Shown here: positions 26,319 to 34,234 of the stretch, in pieces | Layout: each line of letters starts with the position of its first letter | Position numbering within the stretch: position 1 is the stretch's first letter | From: Erysipelotrichaceae bacterium | Lineage (GTDB): Bacteria > Bacillota_I > Bacilli_A > Erysipelotrichales > Erysipelotrichaceae | Reading direction: 5' to 3' | Length of the DNA: 53,706 nt | Assembly: GCA_017419165.1 (NCBI GenBank) | Contig: JAFOLW010000042.1 | Coordinates: 1-53,706, forward strand | Notes under the pieces: generated by a model | What the model was told of the DNA's origin: nothing | The model's database searches: none | Seen by the model: only the letters and a program-made list of their open reading frames with translations | Translations under genes and position numbers: made by a program

Positions 26319-27233
26319 ATGGCAAAAAAGAAAAATACGATCACTTTGATGAAGGGCGAAAGAGAGTTCCATTATGCGGCGCTGGTCATCATGACGCTCA
26401 TGATGCTTTTCTGTATCGTCCCGCTCATCCTGATGGTCACGGTCTCCTTCTCGTCGGAACAGTCGCTGGTCTACGGCTACAGGTTCATTCCGGATGAATG
26501 GTCACTGGATGCCTATGCTTTCATGTGGGCAAAAAGAGCGACGATCTTCCGCGCTTACGGGCTGACGATCCTGGTCACCGTGATCGGTACGGCGATCAGC
26601 CTCGTGATGACTTCGATGTTTGCCTATCCTCTTTCGAGGAAGGATTTCAAGCCCCGCAACGTCATCGCTTTCATCCTGTTCTTCACGATGCTGTTCAACG
26701 GCGGTATGACCGCTTCCTATATGGTATGGACCAGACTCTTCCACATCAAGGACAAGATCTGGGCCTATCTGCTGCCCGGTTCCCTGATGAACGGCATGAA
26801 CGTCATGCTGGTAAGGAACTACTTCAATGCCAACATCCCGTATTCCATCATCGAGGCTGCCCGTCTTGACGGCGCGAAGGACTGGACGATCTATTCCAAG
26901 ATCATGGTCCCGCTTTCCAAGCCGATCATGACCACGATCGGTCTGTTCTCCGCTCTGGGTTACTGGAACAACTGGACAGCCGGTATCTACTATGTCAATA
27001 ACCCCAAACTGTATACGATACAGGTCTATCTGAAGAAGCTGATGGATTCCATCCAGTTCCTGAAGACGACAGACCTGCAAAGCGAGGCGACTCTGCTGGC
27101 TTCACGGAACCTGCCGACAGAGTCGGCAAGAATGGCCATCGCCATCATCGCCCTGATCCCTGTCCTGATCGTCTATCCGTTCATCCAGAAAGAATTGATC
27201 AAGGGCATGGTCGTCGGCGGCGTCAAAGGATAA
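26319..27233 (+). CDS. Carbohydrate ABC importer permease, LplC type
   Basis: A 304-residue permease with six membrane segments and the EAA coupling motif IEAARLDGAKDWTIY. The C-terminal VGGVKG is the classic end of LplC/YesQ-type permeases. A GGAG site precedes the ATG, and the gene follows the LplB-type permease by 10 nt and precedes the beta-lactamase-fold gene by 12 nt. It makes up the second half of the channel. Confidence 0.93.
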   Translation: MAKKKNTITLMKGEREFHYAALVIMTLMMLFCIVPLILMVTVSFSSEQSLVYGYRFIPDEWSLDAYAFMWAKRATIFRAYGLTILVTVIGTAISLVMTSMFAYPLSRKDFKPRNVIAFILFFTMLFNGGMTASYMVWTRLFHIKDKIWAYLLPGSLMNGMNVMLVRNYFNANIPYSIIEAARLDGAKDWTIYSKIMVPLSKPIMTTIGLFSALGYWNNWTAGIYYVNNPKLYTIQVYLKKLMDSIQFLKTTDLQSEATLLASRNLPTESARMAIAIIALIPVLIVYPFIQKELIKGMVVGGVKG

Positions 27234-27245
27234 AGAGAGGTACGT

Positions 27246-28745
27246 ATGGATCGGCGCAAACCGTTTGAACACGCGACTCCGGAACAGACCGGTGTCAGCA
27301 GTTCCCTGATACTTGAATACATCGATAACCTTGAAAGATCGCAGACCGAGATGCACGGTCTGATGATCATGCGTCACAACAAGATGATCACCGAGGGCTG
27401 GTGGACTCCTTACGGACCGAACCTCCGCCACGGCCTGCAGTCCCACACCAAGACCTATGCGGCAACGGCGGTCGGTATCGCCTACACCGAAGGGATCCTG
27501 AAGCTCGATGAGCGGGTGATCGATATCTTCCCTGAAGAAGCCCCGGAAGAACCGAGCGAAAACCTGAAGCTGCTTACCGTAAGAGACGTCCTGTGCATGG
27601 GCTGCGGCATGGATACGATGCCTTGGCCTTCCAAGGACTGGATCAGGGACTTCCTGCATACGCCGGTCAATCACAAGCCGGGCACGACCTACATGTACAA
27701 CTCGACGGGTTCCACACTGTTGGGCGCCATCGTCAGAGCGAAGACGGGACTCGGTCTCTTCGATTACCTGAAACCGCGCCTGTTCGACAAGATCGGCATC
27801 AACTACGACAACCTGCGCTGCTCATGCATGCCTGACGGCATGGAAGTGGGCGGCGGCGGCATGTATGCGACGACGGAAGACAACTTCCGCCTGATGAAGC
27901 TGTATGCCGACGGCGGCGTCTGGGAAGGAGAACGGATCCTGGCGGAAGACTACGTGAAGCTGGCGACCACCAACCAGAACGACTCCGCTACCGAATCCAT
28001 CAACAATCCGGAAGCTTCCGACAATTTCTTGGGCTACGGCTTCCAGATCTGGATGTGCAAGCCCGAGAAGGCTTACCGTGCCGACGGCGCGATGGGCCAG
28101 TTCACGATCGTTCTTCCGACACTGGATATGGAGATCGCCATTACGGAGACCGCAGTCGGTGCTCACTGGGCACAGTCCACGCTGAACATCACCTGGGATT
28201 TCGTAGAGAAGATCACCCAAAGTGAAGCTCTTCCTGCGGACGACGAAGCCTATGACAGGCTCTGCCGCAAACTGAAGAGGCTCAATATCGGCAATCCGGA
28301 ATGTCAGCCGTTCTCTCCGACGGCCGCAAGGATCGGCGGAAAGAAATACAAAGTCACAAGCGGCGATCTGACGCCGTTCGGTGCCAACTTCATGACCGGA
28401 GACAAAGCCGACGGCATCGACACCTTCAGCCTGGAATTCGATGATTACGGACTGGTCTGGAACTTCGTGACCAGATCGGGAAGAGAAGAGAAGATCCGCT
28501 TCAACACCAGCGGCACGAGATTCTCCAACCTTTTGGGCAAGAAGGAAGATCTGACGCAGTTATATCTCGGCGATGCCTACTGGAAAGATGAGGATACGCT
28601 GGTCATGCACGGAAGGTGGGTAGAGACCTGCATCCAGGATACCTACACACTGAAATTCAACGGCGAGGAGCTGAGCGTCGAGCCTGACAACAACTCGGCA
28701 TTCAAGTTCTTCAAACCGGATCCGATCGTGATCGAAAAACTGTAA
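27246..28745 (+). CDS. Serine beta-lactamase-fold hydrolase (class C/EstB-like)
   Basis: A 499-residue protein with a serine beta-lactamase/penicillin-binding fold. The SxxK motif is SHTK (Ser66, Lys69) and the Tyr motif is YNS (Tyr151), both correctly spaced. After about residue 360 comes a C-terminal domain of about 140 residues (KYKVTSGDLTPFGANF onward) resembling the beta-barrel appended in EstB-like proteins. No signal peptide is present, which argues against a cell-wall or antibiotic role and for an intracellular esterase. It is encoded in the permease operon, the ninth probable deacylase of the island. Confidence 0.85.
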   Translation: MDRRKPFEHATPEQTGVSSSLILEYIDNLERSQTEMHGLMIMRHNKMITEGWWTPYGPNLRHGLQSHTKTYAATAVGIAYTEGILKLDERVIDIFPEEAPEEPSENLKLLTVRDVLCMGCGMDTMPWPSKDWIRDFLHTPVNHKPGTTYMYNSTGSTLLGAIVRAKTGLGLFDYLKPRLFDKIGINYDNLRCSCMPDGMEVGGGGMYATTEDNFRLMKLYADGGVWEGERILAEDYVKLATTNQNDSATESINNPEASDNFLGYGFQIWMCKPEKAYRADGAMGQFTIVLPTLDMEIAITETAVGAHWAQSTLNITWDFVEKITQSEALPADDEAYDRLCRKLKRLNIGNPECQPFSPTAARIGGKKYKVTSGDLTPFGANFMTGDKADGIDTFSLEFDDYGLVWNFVTRSGREEKIRFNTSGTRFSNLLGKKEDLTQLYLGDAYWKDEDTLVMHGRWVETCIQDTYTLKFNGEELSVEPDNNSAFKFFKPDPIVIEKL

Positions 28746-28755
28746 GAAAAAGAAA

Positions 28756-28781
28756 CAATGGTCCACGGAAGTGGACCATTG
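28756..28781 (+). other. Perfect intercistronic hairpin inside the importer operon
   Basis: CAATGGTCCAC and GTGGACCATTG form an 11-bp perfect stem with a GGAA tetraloop. No T tract follows, so it is unlikely to terminate. It lies between the beta-lactamase-fold gene and the deacetylase, ending just before the AAGAAGGAG ribosome site. It may protect the upstream mRNA from decay or set the ratio of importer to downstream gene products. Confidence 0.6.
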
Positions 28782-28799
28782 ATCAAGAAGGAGACATTC

Positions 28800-29645
28800 A
28801 TGGGCAAGAGATTCGACCGACTGCTGTTCCCGAACGGAGCAGCCAAAGTTTTTACATTAAGCTATGATGACGGCGTCAATCAGGACAAGAGACTGATCAG
28901 GATCTTTGACCGTTACAAAGTCAAAGCCACGTTCAATCTGGGATACGGCGTTCTGGGACATAAGCCGGAAGGCCCTTTCGATATCAGCAAGGTCGAAAAG
29001 GAAGAAGTGAAGGATCTCTACGAAAACCATGAGATCGGCGGCCACGGTCTCTATCATTCCGACCTCTCTTCCCTTGGTGATCCTTATATGATGTATGAGA
29101 TAATGGAAGACAAGAAGGAGCTGGAAAGACTGGCAGGCAAGCCGCTGAAGATGTTTGCCTATCCCTTCGGACTGTTCAATGAGAGCGTCAAACAGACGCT
29201 GAAGAAGGCCGGCTACAAAGGCGCCAGGACCGTAAGATCGACTTATGATTTCGGCCTGCCGGAAGACCCCTTCGAACTTGATCCGACCTGCCACCACAAC
29301 GATGAACGGCTGATGGAGCTGGCGGAACGTTTCGTGAAAGAAAGAAGCATGAGGCCGGAAATGTTCTATGTGTGGGGACACGGCTACGAGTTCGACAGAG
29401 ACGGCAACTGGGAAGTGATCGAAAAACTCGTCTCCTATATGGACGAAAACCGGGAAGGCATCTGGTTCGCGACCAACGGCGAGATCCTGAGCTATCTCGA
29501 GGCGTACCGGTCATTGGAATACAGCGTCGACGGTTCGATGATCTATAACCCGACAGCGACCGACATCTGGATCGCAACGTCATTCGACACGATCGAACAT
29601 CTGAAAGCCGGGAACCTGACCCGCATCAAAGAGACCGAATTATGA
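28800..29645 (+). CDS. Polysaccharide-deacetylase (CE4-like) family protein
   Basis: A 281-residue NodB-fold protein. The metal-binding motif 1 reads LSYDDG (Asp23 catalytic-base position, Asp24 metal), motif 2 reads HGLYHSD (His82 and His86 as metal ligands), and later blocks include AYPFG and a TNGEI stretch near the end. CE4 enzymes remove N- or O-acetyl groups. There is no signal peptide, unusual for chitin or peptidoglycan deacetylases. The start was set at 28800 by AAGAAGGAG 8 nt upstream. The stop overlaps the next gene (ATGA). Confidence 0.85.
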   Translation: MGKRFDRLLFPNGAAKVFTLSYDDGVNQDKRLIRIFDRYKVKATFNLGYGVLGHKPEGPFDISKVEKEEVKDLYENHEIGGHGLYHSDLSSLGDPYMMYEIMEDKKELERLAGKPLKMFAYPFGLFNESVKQTLKKAGYKGARTVRSTYDFGLPEDPFELDPTCHHNDERLMELAERFVKERSMRPEMFYVWGHGYEFDRDGNWEVIEKLVSYMDENREGIWFATNGEILSYLEAYRSLEYSVDGSMIYNPTATDIWIATSFDTIEHLKAGNLTRIKETEL

Positions 29646-30364
29646 GATATGATTCCCCGTTCATAAAATTTCTTGAAGCGATCGCAAACATGTTGATAGG
29701 GACCTTTCTGTGGTTCTTATTTTCGCTTCCGGTCATCACGGTCTTTGCCTCCGGTGCCGCGCTGTATCACTGCACCGTCAAGGTGATCTTCGGCGAGAAG
29801 AAAGGAAACGGCGTCTTCCGGGATTTCTTTGATTCCTATCGCAGCAATCTGGTCCCCGGCATCAAACTATCGCTGATCGCCCTGATCGCCCTGCTGTTCG
29901 TGGCAGAAGGCCTCTGGACCGGCTATCAGATCTGGCGCATCAACATCTGGGGACTGCTTTACCTGATCTTAGGCATCGTCATCTCTTCGATCGTGATCTG
30001 CACGCTCATCTATATCCCGCCGGTGCTCTCCCGTTTTGAAGCACCGGTACTCTCGATCATCCGCCTGGCCGTCTGGTTTGCGATGAAGAAACCGCTTCGA
30101 AGCATCTTCTATCTGCTTCTGCTGGGAGCGCTCATCCTGGGCATCCAGGCTTTTCCGCTGGCCATCGTCATCATTCCGGGCGTCTATGCCGACCTGATCA
30201 GGACGTATCTGGAAAAGGACCTGCAGAAGTTCATCGAAGAAAACGGACTGGCGCAGGACGGTCCTGAGGAAGACGAAGAAACGCTTCCGGAAGAGGAAGC
30301 GGACGAATCTTCGATCGATCTTGACCGGCGTTTTGCGGAAAAAGAAGGGAAGAGAAAGAAATGA
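29642..30364 (+). CDS. YesL/DUF624 membrane protein
   Basis: A 240-residue membrane protein with four to five hydrophobic segments, matching DUF624 (YesL): an N-terminal LFSLPVITVFASGAALYH block is the family hallmark. The C-terminal 60 residues are highly charged and acidic. YesL proteins are nearly always found with YesMN and LplBC-type sugar importers; their role is not known. It is translationally coupled on both sides by ATGA overlaps, to the deacetylase and to the ATPase. Confidence 0.85.
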   Translation: MRYDSPFIKFLEAIANMLIGTFLWFLFSLPVITVFASGAALYHCTVKVIFGEKKGNGVFRDFFDSYRSNLVPGIKLSLIALIALLFVAEGLWTGYQIWRINIWGLLYLILGIVISSIVICTLIYIPPVLSRFEAPVLSIIRLAVWFAMKKPLRSIFYLLLLGALILGIQAFPLAIVIIPGVYADLIRTYLEKDLQKFIEENGLAQDGPEEDEETLPEEEADESSIDLDRRFAEKEGKRKK

Positions 30365-31515
30365 CCGATATCCGACTGGAAGACGTATCGATGATCTACC
30401 CTTTTCATAAGGTAGGAGGACTGTTCTACCGCAAGGAACAGCAGAAGATCCTCGAGGCACAGAAGGCCATGCCGTATACATCCAACGAAGGCGTCATCGC
30501 CCTTCAGCATTTTTCCGCAAGGATCGATCAGGGCGAATTCGTGGCTGTCCTGGGTCCCTCCGGTTCGGGAAAGACCACCCTGCTGAGGATCATCGCCGGG
30601 CTGGAAAGGCCGCCATTGGGGACTGTCCGTTATGACGGCTGCGATCTGCAGCAGATCGACATCGACGACAGAGACATCGCCATGGTGTTTCAGAATTATT
30701 CGCTGTATCCGAATCAGACGGTCTATCAGAACATCGCCTTTCCTCTGGAAGTAAAACACATGCCAAGAGAAGAGATCGCCAGGGAAGTCGAAAAGATCGC
30801 CGGGCTTACCGGGCTGACCGACAAACTGAGGAAGATGCCTGAGGAGCTTTCGGGCGGCGAGAAGCAGCGGGTGGCGGTCGCCAGAGCGATGGTCAAGGAT
30901 CCGAAGCTGCTGCTGCTGGATGAACCGTTCGCCAACCTCGACCCGCTGATGAAAAAGAAGATGCGGGAACTTTTACGAAAGCTTCATGAAAACTACGAAA
31001 CGACCATCATCTATGTGACCCACGACCAGTATGACGCCATCTCGCTGGCCGAGAGGATCATCATCCTCAAGGACGGCATCACGCAGATGGATGCATCGAC
31101 GGAGGAGGTCTACAACCGGCCTCTCAACCGCTTCTGCGGTGAATTCCTGGGTCTCCCGGTGATGAACATCATCGAAGATGTCCGGGTCGACAAGGGATCG
31201 TTCGAACTGTTCGGTGAGAAACACGCACTCAATGCGGCGCAGAAGAAAAAATGCCGTGACCGCGATCTCATCGATGTCGGCATCCGCGGGACCAACATTC
31301 AGATCGGAGACCAAGGTGTGAAGGCCGAAGTCGAATATGTCGAGATCATCGAAGCGGACCGGATCATCCATCTGGGCCTGGAAGGACGGAAACTGACGGC
31401 TGTCGAAAAGATAAACGATGCCGGCAGGCTGACTTATCTGAAGGGAGATGCCGTCATGATCAAGGCGGACCCGGACAGGATCCACCTCTTCGACAAAGAA
31501 GGAAACAGGATCTGA
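30361..31515 (+). CDS. Carbohydrate ABC importer ATPase encoded in the permease operon
   Basis: A 384-residue ATPase. Walker A is GPSGSGKTT, the signature LSGGEKQRVA, Walker B LLLLDEPFANLD, and the switch His lies in VTHDQYD. An insert of about 30 residues (from HKVGGLFYRKEQ) follows the first strand, at the same place as the insert in the ATPase at 8171. The C-terminal part is a shortened MalK-like regulatory region with a TOBE-like end. Being in the permease operon (ATGA overlap with YesL), it is the best candidate motor for this importer. LplBC systems usually borrow a shared ATPase, so a dedicated copy is noteworthy. Confidence 0.9.
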   Translation: MTDIRLEDVSMIYPFHKVGGLFYRKEQQKILEAQKAMPYTSNEGVIALQHFSARIDQGEFVAVLGPSGSGKTTLLRIIAGLERPPLGTVRYDGCDLQQIDIDDRDIAMVFQNYSLYPNQTVYQNIAFPLEVKHMPREEIAREVEKIAGLTGLTDKLRKMPEELSGGEKQRVAVARAMVKDPKLLLLDEPFANLDPLMKKKMRELLRKLHENYETTIIYVTHDQYDAISLAERIIILKDGITQMDASTEEVYNRPLNRFCGEFLGLPVMNIIEDVRVDKGSFELFGEKHALNAAQKKKCRDRDLIDVGIRGTNIQIGDQGVKAEVEYVEIIEADRIIHLGLEGRKLTAVEKINDAGRLTYLKGDAVMIKADPDRIHLFDKEGNRI

Positions 31516-31545
31516 AAAACAAACGTTTTTTCAAAGGAGACAGAT

Positions 31546-31745
31546 ATGGAGCAGTTCGAATATAAGGTCGTCGTTTATGATACGACAGGCTTCTGGGGCG
31601 GCAACGTTGAACAAGATCAGCTTGAGGATAGTTCAACCGGTTCGGTTCCCAAGGATGGGAGATGGTAAGCTGCACATCCACGAATCAAAGCTACGGCGCT
31701 ACAAAAAGCGTCGTGTGCATATTCAAACGGAAGAAGCAGCTGTAA
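31546..31745 (+). pseudogene. DUF4177-like small protein gene with a one-base frameshift
   Basis: The ATG at 31546 has AAAGGAG upstream and reads MEQFEYKVVVYDTTGFWGG, the usual start of DUF4177 proteins, but as written ends after 40 residues at 31668. A different frame from about 31631 to the TAA at 31743-31745 gives FNRFGSQGWEMVSC and then SVVCIFKRKK, which is exactly the rest of a DUF4177 protein. Adding one base near 31629-31630 restores a 66-residue protein of normal family length. The -1 frame has a TAG at the junction, so simple ribosomal slippage is unlikely. It is either a true pseudogene or a sequencing error. Confidence 0.75.
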
Positions 31746-31765
31746 AAAGCCTCTCAGGTGTCAAT

Positions 31766-31791
31766 AAGCCCTGCGACTACAGGGCTTTTTC
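31766..31791 (+). terminator. Terminator closing the importer operon
   Basis: AAGCCCTG and CAGGGCTT pair across CGACTA and are followed by TTT. It lies 20 nt after the restored DUF4177 stop codon. Confidence 0.85.
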
Positions 31792-31929
31792 TATGCCCTG
31801 AAGTTCCGGCTGTGATGAAACGGTTTTTAAAGGGATGGACCGGTATTCTGTGGTATGTTTGTTGTGTAAGCTGTTTTAGTTGAAGACGGGAAAATAAGGA
31901 AACGATATAAAGAAGAGAGAGGACCTGTT

Positions 31930-32629
31930 ATGAATACGAAAAGAAAGATGATATCTGCGATCGCGGCTTTCGCGGTGCTGCTTGTTTTGATCTTCGGCAT
32001 CCGCCACTTCCTGAACGGCAGTCAGAACGTTCAGCCGGCTCCGGAAGCGGAAAAAACAGAACGATTACGATTATCTGATCCTCGTGAACAAGGAAAACAA
32101 ACTGCCTGATGACTGGGAAGAAAAGGTCGTCCTGAAAGAATCCGAAAACATCTACGGGGAGACTTACCTGGTCGAAGAGAAAGCACTGGAACAGTTTCTG
32201 CTGCTGAGAGAAGAGCTGCTTGAAGAAGGCATCGACATCGAGCTCGACAGCACGTATCGCAGCGTCAAAGAACAGCAGGAACTTTGGGATGAATGGACGG
32301 TGGAATACGGCGAAGAGTACGTCAGGACCTATGTGGCCGTACCGGGTCATTCCGAGCATCATACGGGACTGGCGATCGACGTCTGCCTTGATGTCGACGG
32401 CAAGAGGATCAACGACAACGATGAGATGATCGCGGAAAAAGAGATCTTTGCCAGGATCCATCCGCATCTGGCCGAACATGGCTTCATCCTGCGTTATCCC
32501 GAAGGGAAAGAAGGGATCACCGGCTACGGTTATGAGCCCTGGCATTTCCGTTATATCGATGATGCACAGATCGCCAAAGAGATCACGGATGCCGGCATCA
32601 CATTTGAAGAATACTGCGCAAATCACTGA
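31930..32629 (+). pseudogene. VanY-type D-Ala-D-Ala carboxypeptidase gene, frameshifted at an A6 run
   Basis: The ATG at 31930 (AGAGGA upstream) encodes a membrane anchor (residues about 8-24) and linker, but the frame ends at 32109 after 59 residues. The catalytic part continues in the next frame to 32629. Reading A5 instead of A6 at 32051-32056 joins the parts into a 232-residue protein. The catalytic part has M15B motifs: STYRSVKEQ, SEHHTGLAID (zinc His and Asp) and EPWHFRY. Such membrane-anchored enzymes trim the terminal D-Ala of peptidoglycan stem peptides. The extra A may be a sequencing error, a mutation, or a slippery site where transcriptional slippage yields some full-length protein. 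Confidence 0.78.
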
Positions 32630-32638
32630 TAAAGTACT

Positions 32639-32662
32639 AAAGCCTCCGGAAGAGGCTTTTGT
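32639..32662 (+). terminator. Terminator after the carboxypeptidase gene
   Basis: AAAGCCTC and GAGGCTTT pair across CGGAA and are followed by TGTTTT. It lies 9 nt after the stop. Confidence 0.82.
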
Positions 32663-32699
32663 TTTCTGATCCGATATCTTCCGGACTGCCGGCATTGAT

Positions 32700-32705
32700 T
32701 ATAAT
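32700..32705 (+). promoter_or_regulatory. -10 hexamer for the CPBP protease gene
   Basis: A perfect TATAAT lies 23 nt upstream of the ATG at 32729. No good -35 is visible at 16-18 nt spacing. Confidence 0.45.
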
Positions 32706-32728
32706 GATGTTATCAGGAGCTTACAAAT

Positions 32729-33553
32729 ATGTTGAAAAGATATATCTTGTTTTTGAAAAAAACCCCGCTGATCACGGCGATCCTCGCCATCGTCTATGCG
32801 ATGCTGTGCCTCAAGACGATCCGCACCGAGACCTTCTTTCAGGGTTTTGTCCTGAGGACTTTGCTTTGCGGAGCGATGGCCTTTTTTCTGTATCAGATCT
32901 CAGGCGACAAGACTCTGGCAGCCAGCTACGATTCCACCTGGTATGTCATCAAAGTGGGAATGGGCTTTTGGGTCCTGGCGCTGCCCATGGGTCTGCTCGG
33001 CCTGTTCAGTTCCGCCGGATATCCGGTCCATGACAACATCCCCGTGCAGACGATCTCGGTGTTTCTGATGTTCCTCTTTGTCGGACTGTTTGAAGAAATG
33101 GCTTTCCGGGCTGTCATCAACGATGCGGTCATCTACGAGTTCCGGGACAAGAAATATGTCTTCGTATTGAGCGCGCTCATGTCTTCGCTGGCCTTTGGTG
33201 TGGCACACATCATCGGTGCGGACCTGTCCGGTCCGCTGGCGATCGTTCAGGCGGTCGGAAAGATCGTGCAGACGGCGGTCTTCGGCCTGGCGATCCTGTT
33301 TCTTTACTGGAAGACCCGGAACATCTGGGCGTGCGGCATCATTCACGGGATCTATGATTTCCTGCTGTCGCTCTGCGACTGTTTCTTCGACGTGCCGGGA
33401 AAAAAGATCAGCTATGTCGTATCAGGAGAAGCCGGCAAATATACGGTCATCATCTATGCGGTCATCACCGCGATCGAACTGTTCATTTTCTGGATGATCT
33501 ACCGCAAGATCGGGAAAAAGATCGACTATCGCAAGATCAGGGAAGAATGGTAG
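32729..33553 (+). CDS. CPBP-family intramembrane glutamic endopeptidase
   Basis: A 274-residue polytopic membrane protein of the CPBP (Abi/CaaX-protease-like) family. The three signature blocks are visible: FEEMAFR near residue 122, FGVAHI near residue 155, and the HGIYDF motif near residue 205. These residues form the membrane-embedded active site seen in Rce1-type enzymes. In Gram-positives, CPBP proteins mature bacteriocin-like peptides or give self-immunity, but no peptide gene was seen next to it. It has its own TATAAT and stands alone. Confidence 0.88.
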   Translation: MLKRYILFLKKTPLITAILAIVYAMLCLKTIRTETFFQGFVLRTLLCGAMAFFLYQISGDKTLAASYDSTWYVIKVGMGFWVLALPMGLLGLFSSAGYPVHDNIPVQTISVFLMFLFVGLFEEMAFRAVINDAVIYEFRDKKYVFVLSALMSSLAFGVAHIIGADLSGPLAIVQAVGKIVQTAVFGLAILFLYWKTRNIWACGIIHGIYDFLLSLCDCFFDVPGKKISYVVSGEAGKYTVIIYAVITAIELFIFWMIYRKIGKKIDYRKIREEW

Positions 33554-33614
33554 CGGAAAATCACTATAATAGGAGAAGAACAAAGCATCAACAAATCAAA
33601 GAAAGGCTGAGATC

Positions 33615-33953
33615 ATGAAATATTACGCCACATTGAAAGAAAGCAAGAAACAGGATTCGGGGAACGGACACTATTCTTATCCGCTTTTGGATGAGTCCAA
33701 CGGCTGCGGCAAAAACTGCGCGACCGGCATCAGCTACTATACGGCACGCGAGTTCACACCGCCTGCGGTCCATGACTTCGATGAAGGGTTCATGGTGCTT
33801 TCGGGAAAAGGATATGCCAAAGTCGCTGAGGAAGAATTTCCGATCAACGACCAGGTTTCTTTCTTCGTTCCCGCAGGTACGGAGCACGCCTTAAAGTCCG
33901 ACAGCGAAGAAACGCCGCTCGTGCTTTTCTGGTATCACGCACAAGTACTGTGA
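33615..33953 (+). CDS. Small single-domain cupin protein
   Basis: A 112-residue beta-barrel protein. The cupin core is recognisable from residue 50 on (HDFDEGFMVLSGKGYAKV, then FFVPAGTEHAL), with the first motif lacking the full two-His set (only one HDF and an acidic residue), so metal binding may be reduced. No catalytic family could be fixed. A TATAAT lies at 33565-33570, and AAAGG precedes the ATG. It is monocistronic. Confidence 0.82.
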   Translation: MKYYATLKESKKQDSGNGHYSYPLLDESNGCGKNCATGISYYTAREFTPPAVHDFDEGFMVLSGKGYAKVAEEEFPINDQVSFFVPAGTEHALKSDSEETPLVLFWYHAQVL

Positions 33954-34047
33954 GTACCGTTGAGCAGGTGCTGCGACGCATTTGGCCGATGAATAAACGA
34001 CAAAAGCGAACGTGTGAGAAAGCAGCAAGAGATTGAATAAACAAAAA

Positions 34048-34115
34048 GCTCTGTGTTGTCTGAGTATGGATCGGCCGTTGACACTCGATACACAGAGCTG
34101 TTTTATACTCAGACC
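34048..34115 (+). ncRNA. Interleaved perfect inverted repeats, possible RNA pseudoknot
   Basis: Two perfect 10-bp inverted repeats interlock: AGCTCTGTGT (34048-34057) with ACACAGAGCT (34091-34100), and GTCTGAGTAT (34059-34068) with ATACTCAGAC (34106-34115). The order a-b-a'-b' is that of an H-type pseudoknot with a 22-nt middle loop, which itself contains the palindrome CGGCCG. The first stem is followed by GTTTTAT and preceded by AAAAA, so it also resembles a long-loop terminator on either strand. Which form is used cannot be told from the sequence. The surrounding gap (33954-34234) holds no gene I could support. Confidence 0.45.
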
Positions 34116-34234
34116 GCCCGGCTGCATACAAAGATCCGGCAAGTTCGGCACAGATGAATAAGAGGAGTTGAAGCACCTGTTCAGATGCTGGCCGCCTGTA
34201 ATTTTGTGTGATTGTTTTTCTTGAAAGGAATGAA

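Noticed and set aside
27246..28745. Antibiotic-resistance beta-lactamase
   Set aside because: The fold and SxxK motif fit, but there is no signal peptide, a large extra C-terminal domain is present, and it sits inside a sugar importer operon, so an esterase is more likely.
32051..32056. Programmed ribosomal frameshift at the A6 run of the carboxypeptidase gene
   Set aside because: The needed shift is +1 relative to the reading frame, and no stimulatory stem or upstream ribosome site was seen. Transcriptional slippage or a sequence error explains it more simply, so it is reported as such.
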